Of a DNA stretch of 64,000 bases, positions 44,528 to 51,444 are shown one piece after another. Numbering within the stretch: the stretch's first letter is position 1; each line of letters starts with the position of its first letter. The DNA is from Leucobacter exalbidus (GTDB lineage Bacteria; Actinomycetota; Actinomycetes; Actinomycetales; Microbacteriaceae), in contig NZ_JAFIDA010000001.1 of assembly GCF_017834145.1 (NCBI RefSeq), positions 2,294,001-2,358,000 of the forward strand, in the 5' to 3' direction. The notes below the pieces were generated by a model. That model ran no database searches. It had not been told where the DNA came from and was given only the letters and a program-made list of their open reading frames with translations. A program made the translations under genes and the position numbers.

Positions 44528-45001
44528 GTGACCTTGATCCCTCCATCAGCTTTTGAAATTACCGCCATGGGCTATGCGCTCGATGCTGCCCGCGAAGCCG
44601 CAGCGGCTGGCGAAGTGCCCATCGGGGCGGTGCTGTTGGGCCCTGATCTTGAGGTGTTGGGGACGGGGCGAAACACGCGCGAAGCGGTGCCGGATCCCAC
44701 GGGCCACGCCGAAGTACTCGCTATTCGGGCGGCCTGCGCCAGCCTGGGTGACCGCATCCTTGAGGGGTGCACCCTGGTGGTCACGCTCGAGCCGTGCGTG
44801 ATGTGCGCCGGCGTCATTCTCGCCGCCCGGGTACCGACGGTCATCTTTGGGGCGTGGGATGAGAAGGCCGGCGCCGCTGGCAGCGTGTATGACCTGCTGC
44901 GTGACGGGCGTCTGCCCCACCCGGTTCCGCAGGTGGTGGTGGGGGTGCGCGAAGACGAGTGCGCCGCGCTGCTTGAGGAATTCTTCGCGCGCATGCGCTG
45001 A
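44528..45001 (+). CDS. tadA: tRNA-specific adenosine deaminase
   Basis: 157 residues from GTG. The deaminase zinc site is HAE (catalytic Glu) near residue 60 and PCVMC near residue 90, with the YA-x-D-AREAAAAGEVPIGAVLL N terminus of TadA. It converts adenosine 34 of tRNA-Arg(ACG) to inosine. TATTCT six bases before the GTG and the absence of a ribosome site suggest a leaderless mRNA. Downstream lies 480 bases of repeats. Confidence 0.93.
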   Translation: MTLIPPSAFEITAMGYALDAAREAAAAGEVPIGAVLLGPDLEVLGTGRNTREAVPDPTGHAEVLAIRAACASLGDRILEGCTLVVTLEPCVMCAGVILAARVPTVIFGAWDEKAGAAGSVYDLLRDGRLPHPVPQVVVGVREDECAALLEEFFARMR

Positions 45002-45023
45002 GCGCGGGCTCCCGCTCCGACTT

Positions 45024-45123
45024 CCACGGCCTTGTTCAGCCTTCCTCAGCCTGGCTCTGACACCCACAACCTGGTTCAGGCATCCACAACCTGATTCAGC
45101 CATCCACGGCCTGGTCCATGTGC
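45024..45123. repeat. five degenerate 20-bp tandem repeats
   Basis: Units start at 45024, 45044, 45064, 45084 and 45104 and follow CCACRRCCTGRTTCAGCCAT with variation; units 3 and 4 are nearly identical. No spacers separate them, so this is a minisatellite and not a CRISPR. It begins about 20 bases after the tadA stop. Confidence 0.8.
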
Positions 45124-45166
45124 TCACGCTGCCCCCGCCACCGCCCGCTGTCTGGCCCGCAGCTCG

Positions 45167-45224
45167 TTAGGTGGCCACAAATCGTTGTAAACGGCCTCCA
45201 TTGCAGCGATTTGTGGCCACCTAA
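45167..45224. repeat. 18-bp perfect inverted repeat (GGTGGCCAC type)
   Basis: TTAGGTGGCCACAAATCG (45167-45184) and its exact complement (45207-45224) flank a 22-base loop. The sequence leading into the left arm (CCCGCAGCTCG) matches that of the second inverted repeat at 45354. Confidence 0.88.
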
Positions 45225-45252
45225 GGGATGGGTCCAAGCTGCAGAGAGTTTT

Positions 45253-45294
45253 ATTGGGATTGGGATTGGGTTTGGGTTTGGGTTTGGGTTTGGG
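45253..45294 (+). repeat. seven tandem G-rich hexamers (ATTGGG/TTTGGG)
   Basis: Three ATTGGG then four TTTGGG units, followed by two CTTGG half-units. Seven GGG runs spaced by three bases meet the usual G-quadruplex pattern on the plus strand. Confidence 0.88.
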
Positions 45295-45353
45295 CTTGGC
45301 TTGGTGTCAGATGCACGCCACCCCGCTGCTCGCCCGCCGCCCGACCCGCAGGT

Positions 45354-45416
45354 CGTTTGGTGGCCTCGTCTCGGGGTACCTTAGCTCGCAGTACCCCGAG
45401 ACGAGGCCACCAAACG
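45354..45416. repeat. 26-bp perfect inverted repeat
   Basis: Arms 45354-45379 and 45391-45416 are exact complements over 26 bases with an 11-base loop; the left arm starts CGTTTGGTGGCCTCG. It lies about 70 bases past the ABC ATPase stop and could terminate that minus-strand unit, but it is much longer than a typical terminator and has no T-tract. Confidence 0.88.
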
Positions 45417-45485
45417 GAGCCACCCTGGAGATTTGTGCCCCTGACGCGGGCGTCGAGTGTAGTTATGCGCAGGCGGTGAGCGTGG

Positions 45486-46634
45486 TTACGCGCGTGCGGT
45501 GACGGTGACCGGGGTACGCACGAAACTCACGCGCACCGCGTCACCCGGCCGAAACTCGTGCGCGGCATCGTGCTGCGAGGCGAGCTCGGTGCCATCACTG
45601 AGGCGCACGACGGTACGCCGCACCGACCCTAGAAACCCGCTCGACACCACGGTCGCGCTAATTGATCCGGTGCTTGCGGCGGCCCCAGCATCAGCGCCAG
45701 ACCCCGCTCCAGCACCAGCAGCAGCGCCAGCAAGACCCGCGGCCGAGGGCGCAGCCGCGGGGCTGAGCAGCACGTGCTCGGGGCGCACGAACGCGGTGAC
45801 GCGTGCGTCACGCGGCACCGCTTCGGTGATGAGCGCCGGCAGCCGGGCGCCGTGCAGCTCCACCTCATCGCCCGCAAGCGTCGCCGCGATGCGGTTCGAC
45901 AGCCCCACAAAATCGGCGACAAAGGGTGACGCCGGGCGCCGGTACAGCTCCTCGGGGGTGCCGAGCTGGGCGATCTGGCCCCGCTCCATCACCGCGACGC
46001 GATCTGAGATCGCCAGCGCCTCGGCCTGATCGTGGGTCACGAACACGGTGGTGATGCCGAGCTCGGTCTGAATCGCACGAATCTGATCGCGCAGCCGCAC
46101 GCGCACCTTCGCATCGAGCGCCGAAAGCGGCTCATCGAGCAGCAGCGCGCGGGGCCTCGTGACGAGCGCGCGTGCGAGCGCGACCCGCTGCTGCTGGCCC
46201 CCCGACAGCTCGTGGGGGTATCGCTCAGCGAGATCGGCGAGGCCGACAAGGTCGAGCATCTCAGTCACGCGGCGGGCCCGCTCAGCCCGGGGCACCTTGC
46301 GCATTGACAGCCCAAACGCGACATTGTGGGCCACCGTGCGGTGAGGAAACAGGGAGTACTGCTGAAACACCATGCCAATGTCGCGCTGGTGCACGGGCAC
46401 GCCCGTGACATCTTCGCCGCCGATCAGCACGCGGCCACCCGAGACCGTTTCGAGCCCGGCGATGCACCGCAGCGCCGTCGTTTTACCGCAGCCCGAGGGC
46501 CCCAGCAGGCTCACCAGCTCACCGGGGCGCAGCGCAAGATCAACCCCGTGCAGCACCGTGGTCTCACCGTATGACTTGGTGACCTGGCGTAGCTCGATGG
46601 CTGATCCGGCGGCAGAGATTGGCGCGTTAGTCAC
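45486..46634 (-). CDS. ABC transporter ATPase, PotA/FbpC (CUT2-like importer) type, orphan
   Basis: 382 residues. Walker A GPSGCGKTT, Q-loop FQQYSLFPH, signature LSGGQQQRV, Walker B LLLDEPLSALD and switch FVTHDQ are all present; the C-terminal ~140 residues form the TOBE/OB region typical of spermidine/putrescine, iron or sulfate importers. That region is interrupted by ~30 residues of Ala/Gly/Ser (AGAAAGAGAGSGADAG). No permease or binding protein gene is adjacent; instead its ATG overlaps the stop of the cation-efflux gene by eight bases. It may serve permeases encoded elsewhere. Confidence 0.9.
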   Translation of the reverse strand: MTNAPISAAGSAIELRQVTKSYGETTVLHGVDLALRPGELVSLLGPSGCGKTTALRCIAGLETVSGGRVLIGGEDVTGVPVHQRDIGMVFQQYSLFPHRTVAHNVAFGLSMRKVPRAERARRVTEMLDLVGLADLAERYPHELSGGQQQRVALARALVTRPRALLLDEPLSALDAKVRVRLRDQIRAIQTELGITTVFVTHDQAEALAISDRVAVMERGQIAQLGTPEELYRRPASPFVADFVGLSNRIAATLAGDEVELHGARLPALITEAVPRDARVTAFVRPEHVLLSPAAAPSAAGLAGAAAGAGAGSGADAGAAASTGSISATVVSSGFLGSVRRTVVRLSDGTELASQHDAAHEFRPGDAVRVSFVRTPVTVTARA

Positions 46635-47589
46635 TCGACAGCATGACGATCGAGCTCGTCGACGGCGTATCTGCGTTGGGATCGAGATAGATATCGGGCT
46701 CGATGTAGATCACACTGGCCGCGGGCACCGCCTCGCGCACCCGGCGCTCGGCCAGGTTAATGATGACCGACACCTCATGCATCGTCGCCGACGGGGCAAT
46801 ATCAACCTTCGCACCCACCATGAACTCATCCGGGTTCACGTACAGCGTCTTCATGTGGATGACTCGCCGCACATCCTTCGAGTGCAGCAGCGCGGCCTCG
46901 ATCTTGGCGGCGTCCTCGACGCTTGCGCCCTCGCCCACGAGCAGGCTCTTCACTTCGAGGCCCACGACGAACGCGACGATCACGAGCAGCACGCCAATGG
47001 CGACGGTCGCGATGCCATCAAAGATGGCGTTGCCGGTGAGCACGGTGAGGCCCACACCGAAGAACGCGAGCACCAAGCCCAGCAGGGCAGCGAAATCCTC
47101 GAGCAGTACTACGGGCAGCTCAGGAGCCTTCGACTCGCGAATGAACTGGCGCCAGCTGCGCGAGCCCTTCAACGGCCGGCTCTCGCGCATCGCGGTGCGC
47201 AGCGACAGGCTCTCGAGCACGATCGCGATGGCCAGCACAGCGAGCGGCAGCCACCACATCTCGAGTGGGTGGGGCTCACGAATCTTCGAGATACCCTCGT
47301 ATACCGAGAACACGCCACCGACCGAGAACAACACGATCGCCACGACGAACGCATACACGTACCGCACGCGGCCGTAGCCAAACGGGTGGGACGCGTCGGG
47401 AGCCTTTGCCGCACGCTTGCCACCGAGCAACAGCAGTAGCTGGTTGCCCGAATCGGCGAGTGAGTGCACGCCCTCGGCGAGCATGGATGAAGACCCCGAT
47501 AGTGCCCACGCAATAAACTTCGTGACTGCGATCCCGAGGTTCGCGAGTAACGCCGCGATGATTGCTTTACTGCCGCCCGACGCGCTCAT
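46627..47589 (-). CDS. cation diffusion facilitator (CDF) transporter
   Basis: 320 residues from ATG 47589 with AGGGAG about nine bases upstream. It has about six membrane helices, with the metal-binding positions in helix 2 (AEGVHSLADSGNQLLLLLG, H-x-x-x-D) and helix 5 (ILLVIVAFVVGLEVKSLLVGE region), and a cytoplasmic C-terminal domain with HEVSVIINLAERRVREA. It exports Zn, Fe, Mn or a similar divalent cation against protons. It is divergent from proC and translationally coupled to the ABC ATPase. Confidence 0.9.
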   Translation of the reverse strand: MSASGGSKAIIAALLANLGIAVTKFIAWALSGSSSMLAEGVHSLADSGNQLLLLLGGKRAAKAPDASHPFGYGRVRYVYAFVVAIVLFSVGGVFSVYEGISKIREPHPLEMWWLPLAVLAIAIVLESLSLRTAMRESRPLKGSRSWRQFIRESKAPELPVVLLEDFAALLGLVLAFFGVGLTVLTGNAIFDGIATVAIGVLLVIVAFVVGLEVKSLLVGEGASVEDAAKIEAALLHSKDVRRVIHMKTLYVNPDEFMVGAKVDIAPSATMHEVSVIINLAERRVREAVPAASVIYIEPDIYLDPNADTPSTSSIVMLSSD

Positions 47590-47705
47590 GTTCAGATGCT
47601 CCCTTGAATACTGCTTCAGTGTCGCTATTCTATGACCCTCAGGCACGCGAACCCGGAATGTGCGCATGCGCGCGGCGTCCACCCGAAGTTCTTAGACTGG
47701 GGGGC

Positions 47706-48560
47706 GTGACCGAATCAATTGAGCAAGAGTTTCAGCTGCCCCGCACCGCCATGATCGGCGTCGGCTCGATGGGAGGTGCGATTCTCTCGGGCCTCACGGC
47801 CCCTGGGATCCGGATCGCGCTGCCCATTACCGTCACCACCCAATCGGCGGTGAGCGCCCAGGCGCGCGCCGTCGACGGGAGCGTTATTGCGCTCGCCGCA
47901 GAGACCGACCCGGCCGCAAACCGGGCCGCCGTGCGCGGGGCGGGGCTTGTGATCCTCGGCGTGAAGCCGTGGCTGATCCACGACGTCGTGCGCGATATCG
48001 CCGGTGACCTTGCGCCCGGCACGGTGCTCGTGAGCGTCGCCGCTGGTGTGACGAGCGCAAGCATCGAAGCACTGCTGCCCGCGGGCATCGCGGTGGTGCG
48101 GGCCATGCCCAACACCCCTTCGCACCTCGGCCTGGGCATGACGGGCATCGCGGGCGGCGCAACCGCGAGCGCCGCCGATATCGCGCTTGCACACGCCCTG
48201 TTCAGCACCGTGGGCGAGGTGCTCGAGGTGACCGAATCACAGATTAACGACATCGCAGCCGTCTCTGGATCGGGCCCCGCCTACCTGTTCCTGTACGCCG
48301 AGCACATGATCGATGCGGCGGTGCGCCGTGGCTTCACCGAAGACCAGGCGCGCCTGTTGGTGCAGCAGACGCTGCTGGGATCGGCGACCCTGCTCGCGCG
48401 CAGCGACGACGCCCCCGCGCAGCTGCGCCGCAATGTGACGAGCCCCAAGGGCACCACCGAGCGCGCCATCGAGGTGCTGCAGGGTGATGACTGGGGGCCG
48501 CTGTTTGACCGCGCGCTCGCCGCCAACGTGCAGCGCTCAGAGGAGCTCGAGGGCGCGTAG
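47706..48560 (+). CDS. proC: pyrroline-5-carboxylate reductase
   Basis: 284 residues from GTG 47706. The NADPH loop is MIGVGSMGGAILSGL, AMPNTPSHLGLGMTGIA is the conserved central block, and the C-terminal signature is SGSGPAYLFLYAEHMIDAAVRRGF, NVTSPKGTTERAI. It makes proline from pyrroline-5-carboxylate. TAGACT lies seven bases before the GTG. A strong terminator ends it. One GATCCGGATC palindrome (47817-47826) encodes Ile-Arg-Ile, a different codon phase from most copies. Confidence 0.95.
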   Translation: MTESIEQEFQLPRTAMIGVGSMGGAILSGLTAPGIRIALPITVTTQSAVSAQARAVDGSVIALAAETDPAANRAAVRGAGLVILGVKPWLIHDVVRDIAGDLAPGTVLVSVAAGVTSASIEALLPAGIAVVRAMPNTPSHLGLGMTGIAGGATASAADIALAHALFSTVGEVLEVTESQINDIAAVSGSGPAYLFLYAEHMIDAAVRRGFTEDQARLLVQQTLLGSATLLARSDDAPAQLRRNVTSPKGTTERAIEVLQGDDWGPLFDRALAANVQRSEELEGA

Positions 48561-48583
48561 CGCGCCGCGTATCTCGCACAAAC

Positions 48584-48620
48584 AAGAAAACCCCCGCGGT
48601 GTGCGGGGGTTTTCTTTTTT
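48584..48620 (+). terminator. bidirectional intrinsic terminator between proC and tRNA-Gly
   Basis: AAGAAAACCCCCGC pairs with GCGGGGGTTTTCTT (14 bp, five-base loop) and continues into T residues on the plus strand; the minus strand exits through TTTTCTTGTTT. It lies three bases from the tRNA-Gly 3' end. Confidence 0.93.
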
Positions 48621-48623
48621 CAG

Positions 48624-48694
48624 AGGGACCGACGGGAATCGAACCCGCATTCTCAGCTTGGGAAGCTGATGTCTTACCACTAGACGACGATCCC
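48624..48694 (-). tRNA. tRNA-Gly (anticodon CCC)
   Basis: On the minus strand: acceptor GGGATCG/CGGTCCC (one wobble), D arm around GTCTAGTGGTAAGAC, anticodon stem TCAGC/GCTGA with loop TTCCCAA giving CCC, and T arm GCGGG-TTCGATT-CCCGT. Discriminator T, no encoded CCA. It reads GGG codons. Confidence 0.95.
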
Positions 48695-48775
48695 GAACTC
48701 GGGGGTGACGCCCTCGCCGCACCAACTATAGCAGTTTGGCGAGGGCTCCCGTGCACACCCGAATTGTGGGCCGTG

Positions 48776-50035
48776 TTACTGGCAGATCGCGGCTTTGCTC
48801 AGCGCTTTGGTCTGGTCTTCGACACTCCAGGGCAGCTCGGGGCCGAAGCCCTCTTCAGCCGAGATGGCGGCGAGTTCAAACGCGAGGCGCTTCACGAACT
48901 TGCTGCCGGCCGAGGAGTTATTCAACGCCACGACGACCGAGTAACCGGTGGTCGGGTCGGTGTAGGCGGCCGTGAGTGTGCCCGTGATACGCCCGGCGCG
49001 GCCGTACAGGGGACCGCTCTTCTCGGCGCCGAACGCCCACTGGAGGCCCTCGGTGTCGGGCTCAGTCTTCGGCTGGCCCTCGGCGTCACGCTTGGGGTTC
49101 TTGACGGGAATCGTGTCGGTGACGAGCGACGAGTATGAGCTGCCACCGAAGGTGCCGCCCGTGAAGTGCTCGTAGAAGTTCTTCAGGTCGGTGACCGTGG
49201 TGACCGTGGCGCCTGCGCCCGAGAGCATCGAGGGCGAAACATCGGGCACCGCGACGGGCTCAACGTCGCACTGCACCTTGCCCTTGCGGTTTGCGGGGTA
49301 GGTGAGGCCCGACAGCGTCGAACCTGAGATGGTGGTCGAGCCCAGGTCGGGGTAATAGGTCGACCCCATGCCGGCCTTCGAGAACACGTGAGACTGCAGC
49401 ATCTCTGAGGGTTCCTGGCTCATCTTGACCTTGAGCACGCGCTCGAGCAGTACCAGGTTGGTGTCTGAAATGTTCACGTTCAGGCCAGGCCACTTCAGCG
49501 GCGAGTGGGCGAAGCCCTGCGCGAGAAGCTCTTGCCCCGGCCAGAAGCGGGCCGGGTTGTTTGTGAAGAGGGTGGAGTACCCGTCCTTGAAATCAGCGAG
49601 CCCCGAGCGCATGTCGCACAGCTGGCGGTACGTGATGCCCTCGATGCCCGACTGACGCGTCAGATCCTTCGAGATCTCGCGGTCGAGCTCGATGCTGCCC
49701 GCCTCGGCGAGATCCAGCAGCAGTGCACACATGACCGGGCCCGTCGCTTGGGCGCCCCGAATCTTGGTGTTGGCATTGACGCCGTCACCGTAGCCACGCA
49801 CATACTCGGCGTCACCGGTGCCCCAAACGCCCACCACGGCTTCGGTTGAACCGCTCTGCGCCATCGCCGAGGCGATGGCCTCGTCGATGCGGGTCGCCGC
49901 GCCATCTGACACGGTCGACACGTCAGACGCTGAGGGAACGGTGGGATCGCCAGAGCAGCCACTGAGCAACAGCGCTGCTGACGCCACGAGTGCAACCGCT
50001 GCAAAACGGCCTCGATGTGCAAGGTTCGAAATCAA
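48776..50035 (-). CDS. lipoprotein with serine beta-lactamase-like fold lacking the catalytic motifs
   Basis: 419 residues. The signal peptide ends in the lipobox LLSGCSGD. The remainder follows the class C beta-lactamase/D-Ala-D-Ala carboxypeptidase layout (GYGDGVNANTKIRGAQATGP, LAEAGSIELDREI, YRQLCDMRSGLADF, NVNISDTNLVLLERVL, GAGATVTTVTDLKNFYEHF). Aligned by eye, the nucleophile motif S-x-x-K is replaced by QATG, Y-x-N by ISD, and the late H/K-x-G by GRAG. It is probably a non-catalytic wall-binding or scaffold protein at the outer membrane face. The gene is intact and isolated, with no sign of decay. Confidence 0.8.
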   Translation of the reverse strand: MISNLAHRGRFAAVALVASAALLLSGCSGDPTVPSASDVSTVSDGAATRIDEAIASAMAQSGSTEAVVGVWGTGDAEYVRGYGDGVNANTKIRGAQATGPVMCALLLDLAEAGSIELDREISKDLTRQSGIEGITYRQLCDMRSGLADFKDGYSTLFTNNPARFWPGQELLAQGFAHSPLKWPGLNVNISDTNLVLLERVLKVKMSQEPSEMLQSHVFSKAGMGSTYYPDLGSTTISGSTLSGLTYPANRKGKVQCDVEPVAVPDVSPSMLSGAGATVTTVTDLKNFYEHFTGGTFGGSSYSSLVTDTIPVKNPKRDAEGQPKTEPDTEGLQWAFGAEKSGPLYGRAGRITGTLTAAYTDPTTGYSVVVALNNSSAGSKFVKRLAFELAAISAEEGFGPELPWSVEDQTKALSKAAICQ

Positions 50036-50190
50036 ACTCGTCCGCCAATCAACGCTTCGAATCCACGTCAGGTGAATAAAGACAAAACAACGGAATTCTA
50101 CTGGTTGGGGCTGGGAGTCGCGGGCTCACGCGCCCGGGTTTGAATTCACGACGTGGTTTCTTCCGCAGTGAGCGGCCTAGAATAAGGGAC

Positions 50191-51282
50191 GTGACGAACT
50201 TTGCTGAAGACGTAATCGCCGGGGTAACCGGCCACATGAATGGTGACCATGGGGAGGACAACCTGCTGATCGCTCGGGCGTTCGGCTACCCCGAAGCGTC
50301 TGAGAGCACGATGGTGGGCGTCACTGGAGACGCTGGCATCTGGCGTGTAATCGATGCTGCGGGTGAACACGAGCTGTCTGTGCCGTGGCCTGCGGCGCCG
50401 ATCTCAGAGCGTGCCGAGATTCGCCGGGAGGTCGTGCTGGTGTACCGCGCTGCCTGTAAGGCGCTCGGTATTGACGCCCGCGAAGAGCACCAGGCTGAGC
50501 CCGCGGGGCACGGCGAGCACGGGGGCCACGCCCACGGCGGCAACCCGCACGCTGCCCACGGTGGTAACCCGCATGCAGCTCACGGCGGTAACCCGCACGC
50601 GGCCGCAGAATACGCCGATGGCGGGAAGCCGTTCTCGGTTGTTGTACGTGAAAGCTCATGGGGCGACCACTCGAGCAGCGAGGGCGCCACGTTCATGGAA
50701 GACATCATGCGCGGCAAGGCCACCAAGCAGGACTACATCGACCTGTCGGTGCAGCACTACTTCATGTACCTCGCTCTCGAAGAAGCCACCGCGCAGCACG
50801 CCGGCAACGCCACGCTCGCGCCGTTCCACCGCGCAGAGCTCGAGCGTATCGCGGCTCTCGAAGCCGACCTGGCCTTCTTGATTGGCGCTGACTGGGCCGA
50901 CCAGATCGCGGCAGTTCCCGCAACTGATGCCTACGCCGCACGCATTCGTGAGGTGTCGGCTGAGGGCTGGATCCCCGGTCTCATCGCGCACCACTACACC
51001 CGCTACTTGGGTGACCTGTCGGGCGGTCAGATGATCGCTCGTCGCGTCGCGAAGCAGCACGGTCTTGAGGGTGACGGCCTGTCGTTCTACGATTTCACGG
51101 CGCTGGGCTCGCTCGACGAGTTCAAGGCCGGCTACCGTGGCGCCCTTGATGCTCTCGGTGTCACGCTGAACGAAGCTGAGCAGCAGCGCATGCTCGCCGA
51201 GGTGGGCGCGGCCTACGGTTTCAACACCGCCGTGTTCGTTGACCTGGGCAAGGCAAAGCTCGAAGCGGCAGCCGCAGCCTAA
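50191..51282 (+). CDS. fusion of DUF2470, a His-rich linker and heme oxygenase
   Basis: 363 residues from GTG 50191. Residues ~1-85 are DUF2470 (VTGHMNGDHGEDNLLIARAFG), the C-terminal part of HugZ-type heme-degrading proteins. Residues ~105-140 are a His-rich linker holding three exact HGGNPHAA repeats. From ~150 on it is a HmuO-type heme oxygenase: proximal His in SWGDHSSSE, FMEDIMRGK, and the distal helix HYTRYLGDLSGGQMIARRV. It should open heme to biliverdin, CO and iron, needing an electron donor not seen here. TAGAAT lies seven bases before the GTG, so a leaderless start is likely. Confidence 0.9.
   Translation: MTNFAEDVIAGVTGHMNGDHGEDNLLIARAFGYPEASESTMVGVTGDAGIWRVIDAAGEHELSVPWPAAPISERAEIRREVVLVYRAACKALGIDAREEHQAEPAGHGEHGGHAHGGNPHAAHGGNPHAAHGGNPHAAAEYADGGKPFSVVVRESSWGDHSSSEGATFMEDIMRGKATKQDYIDLSVQHYFMYLALEEATAQHAGNATLAPFHRAELERIAALEADLAFLIGADWADQIAAVPATDAYAARIREVSAEGWIPGLIAHHYTRYLGDLSGGQMIARRVAKQHGLEGDGLSFYDFTALGSLDEFKAGYRGALDALGVTLNEAEQQRMLAEVGAAYGFNTAVFVDLGKAKLEAAAAA
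50535..50606 (+). repeat. three 24-bp units encoding HGGNPHAA
   Basis: Codons 115-138 of the heme-oxygenase fusion encode HGGNPHAA three times. The units differ at several third positions (for example GGC/GGT, CAC/CAT, GCT/GCA/GCG) but not in protein sequence. Confidence 0.9.
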
Positions 51283-51315
51283 CTGCCCTCGCTCTGGTCA
51301 CCGCGACCGGGATAT

Positions 51316-51362
51316 ACATCAGCCGGGCACTTACCTCTTTGAGGTGAGTGCCCGGCTGATGT
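51316..51362. terminator. 22-bp hairpin between heme oxygenase and helicase genes
   Basis: Arms 51316-51337 and 51341-51362 pair with a single mismatch around a three-base loop, between convergent stops. It starts 33 bases after the heme-oxygenase stop. Confidence 0.8.
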
Positions 51363-51444
51363 GTTGGTGCGGCACCTGTGTGGCCGGGCGGGACGCCCGG
51401 GATCCGGAGCATGGTGATTGACCACTCTGGCGCCCGCAGCGCCG

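Noticed and set aside
45024..45123. CRISPR-like array of short repeats
   Set aside because: The 20-bp units are directly adjacent with no spacers and are degenerate; no cas genes nearby.
45253..45304. Telomere-like TTTGGG array as a chromosome end
   Set aside because: It is flanked on both sides by ordinary genes, so it is internal.
45228..45479. Reading frame encoding Gly-Leu repeats
   Set aside because: It is only the translation of the G-rich hexamer array and an inverted repeat; no start signal and no homologous look.
48776..50035. Pseudogene call for the motif-less serine hydrolase
   Set aside because: The frame is intact over 419 codons with signal peptide and lipobox, and codon use matches neighbours, so it appears to be under selection.
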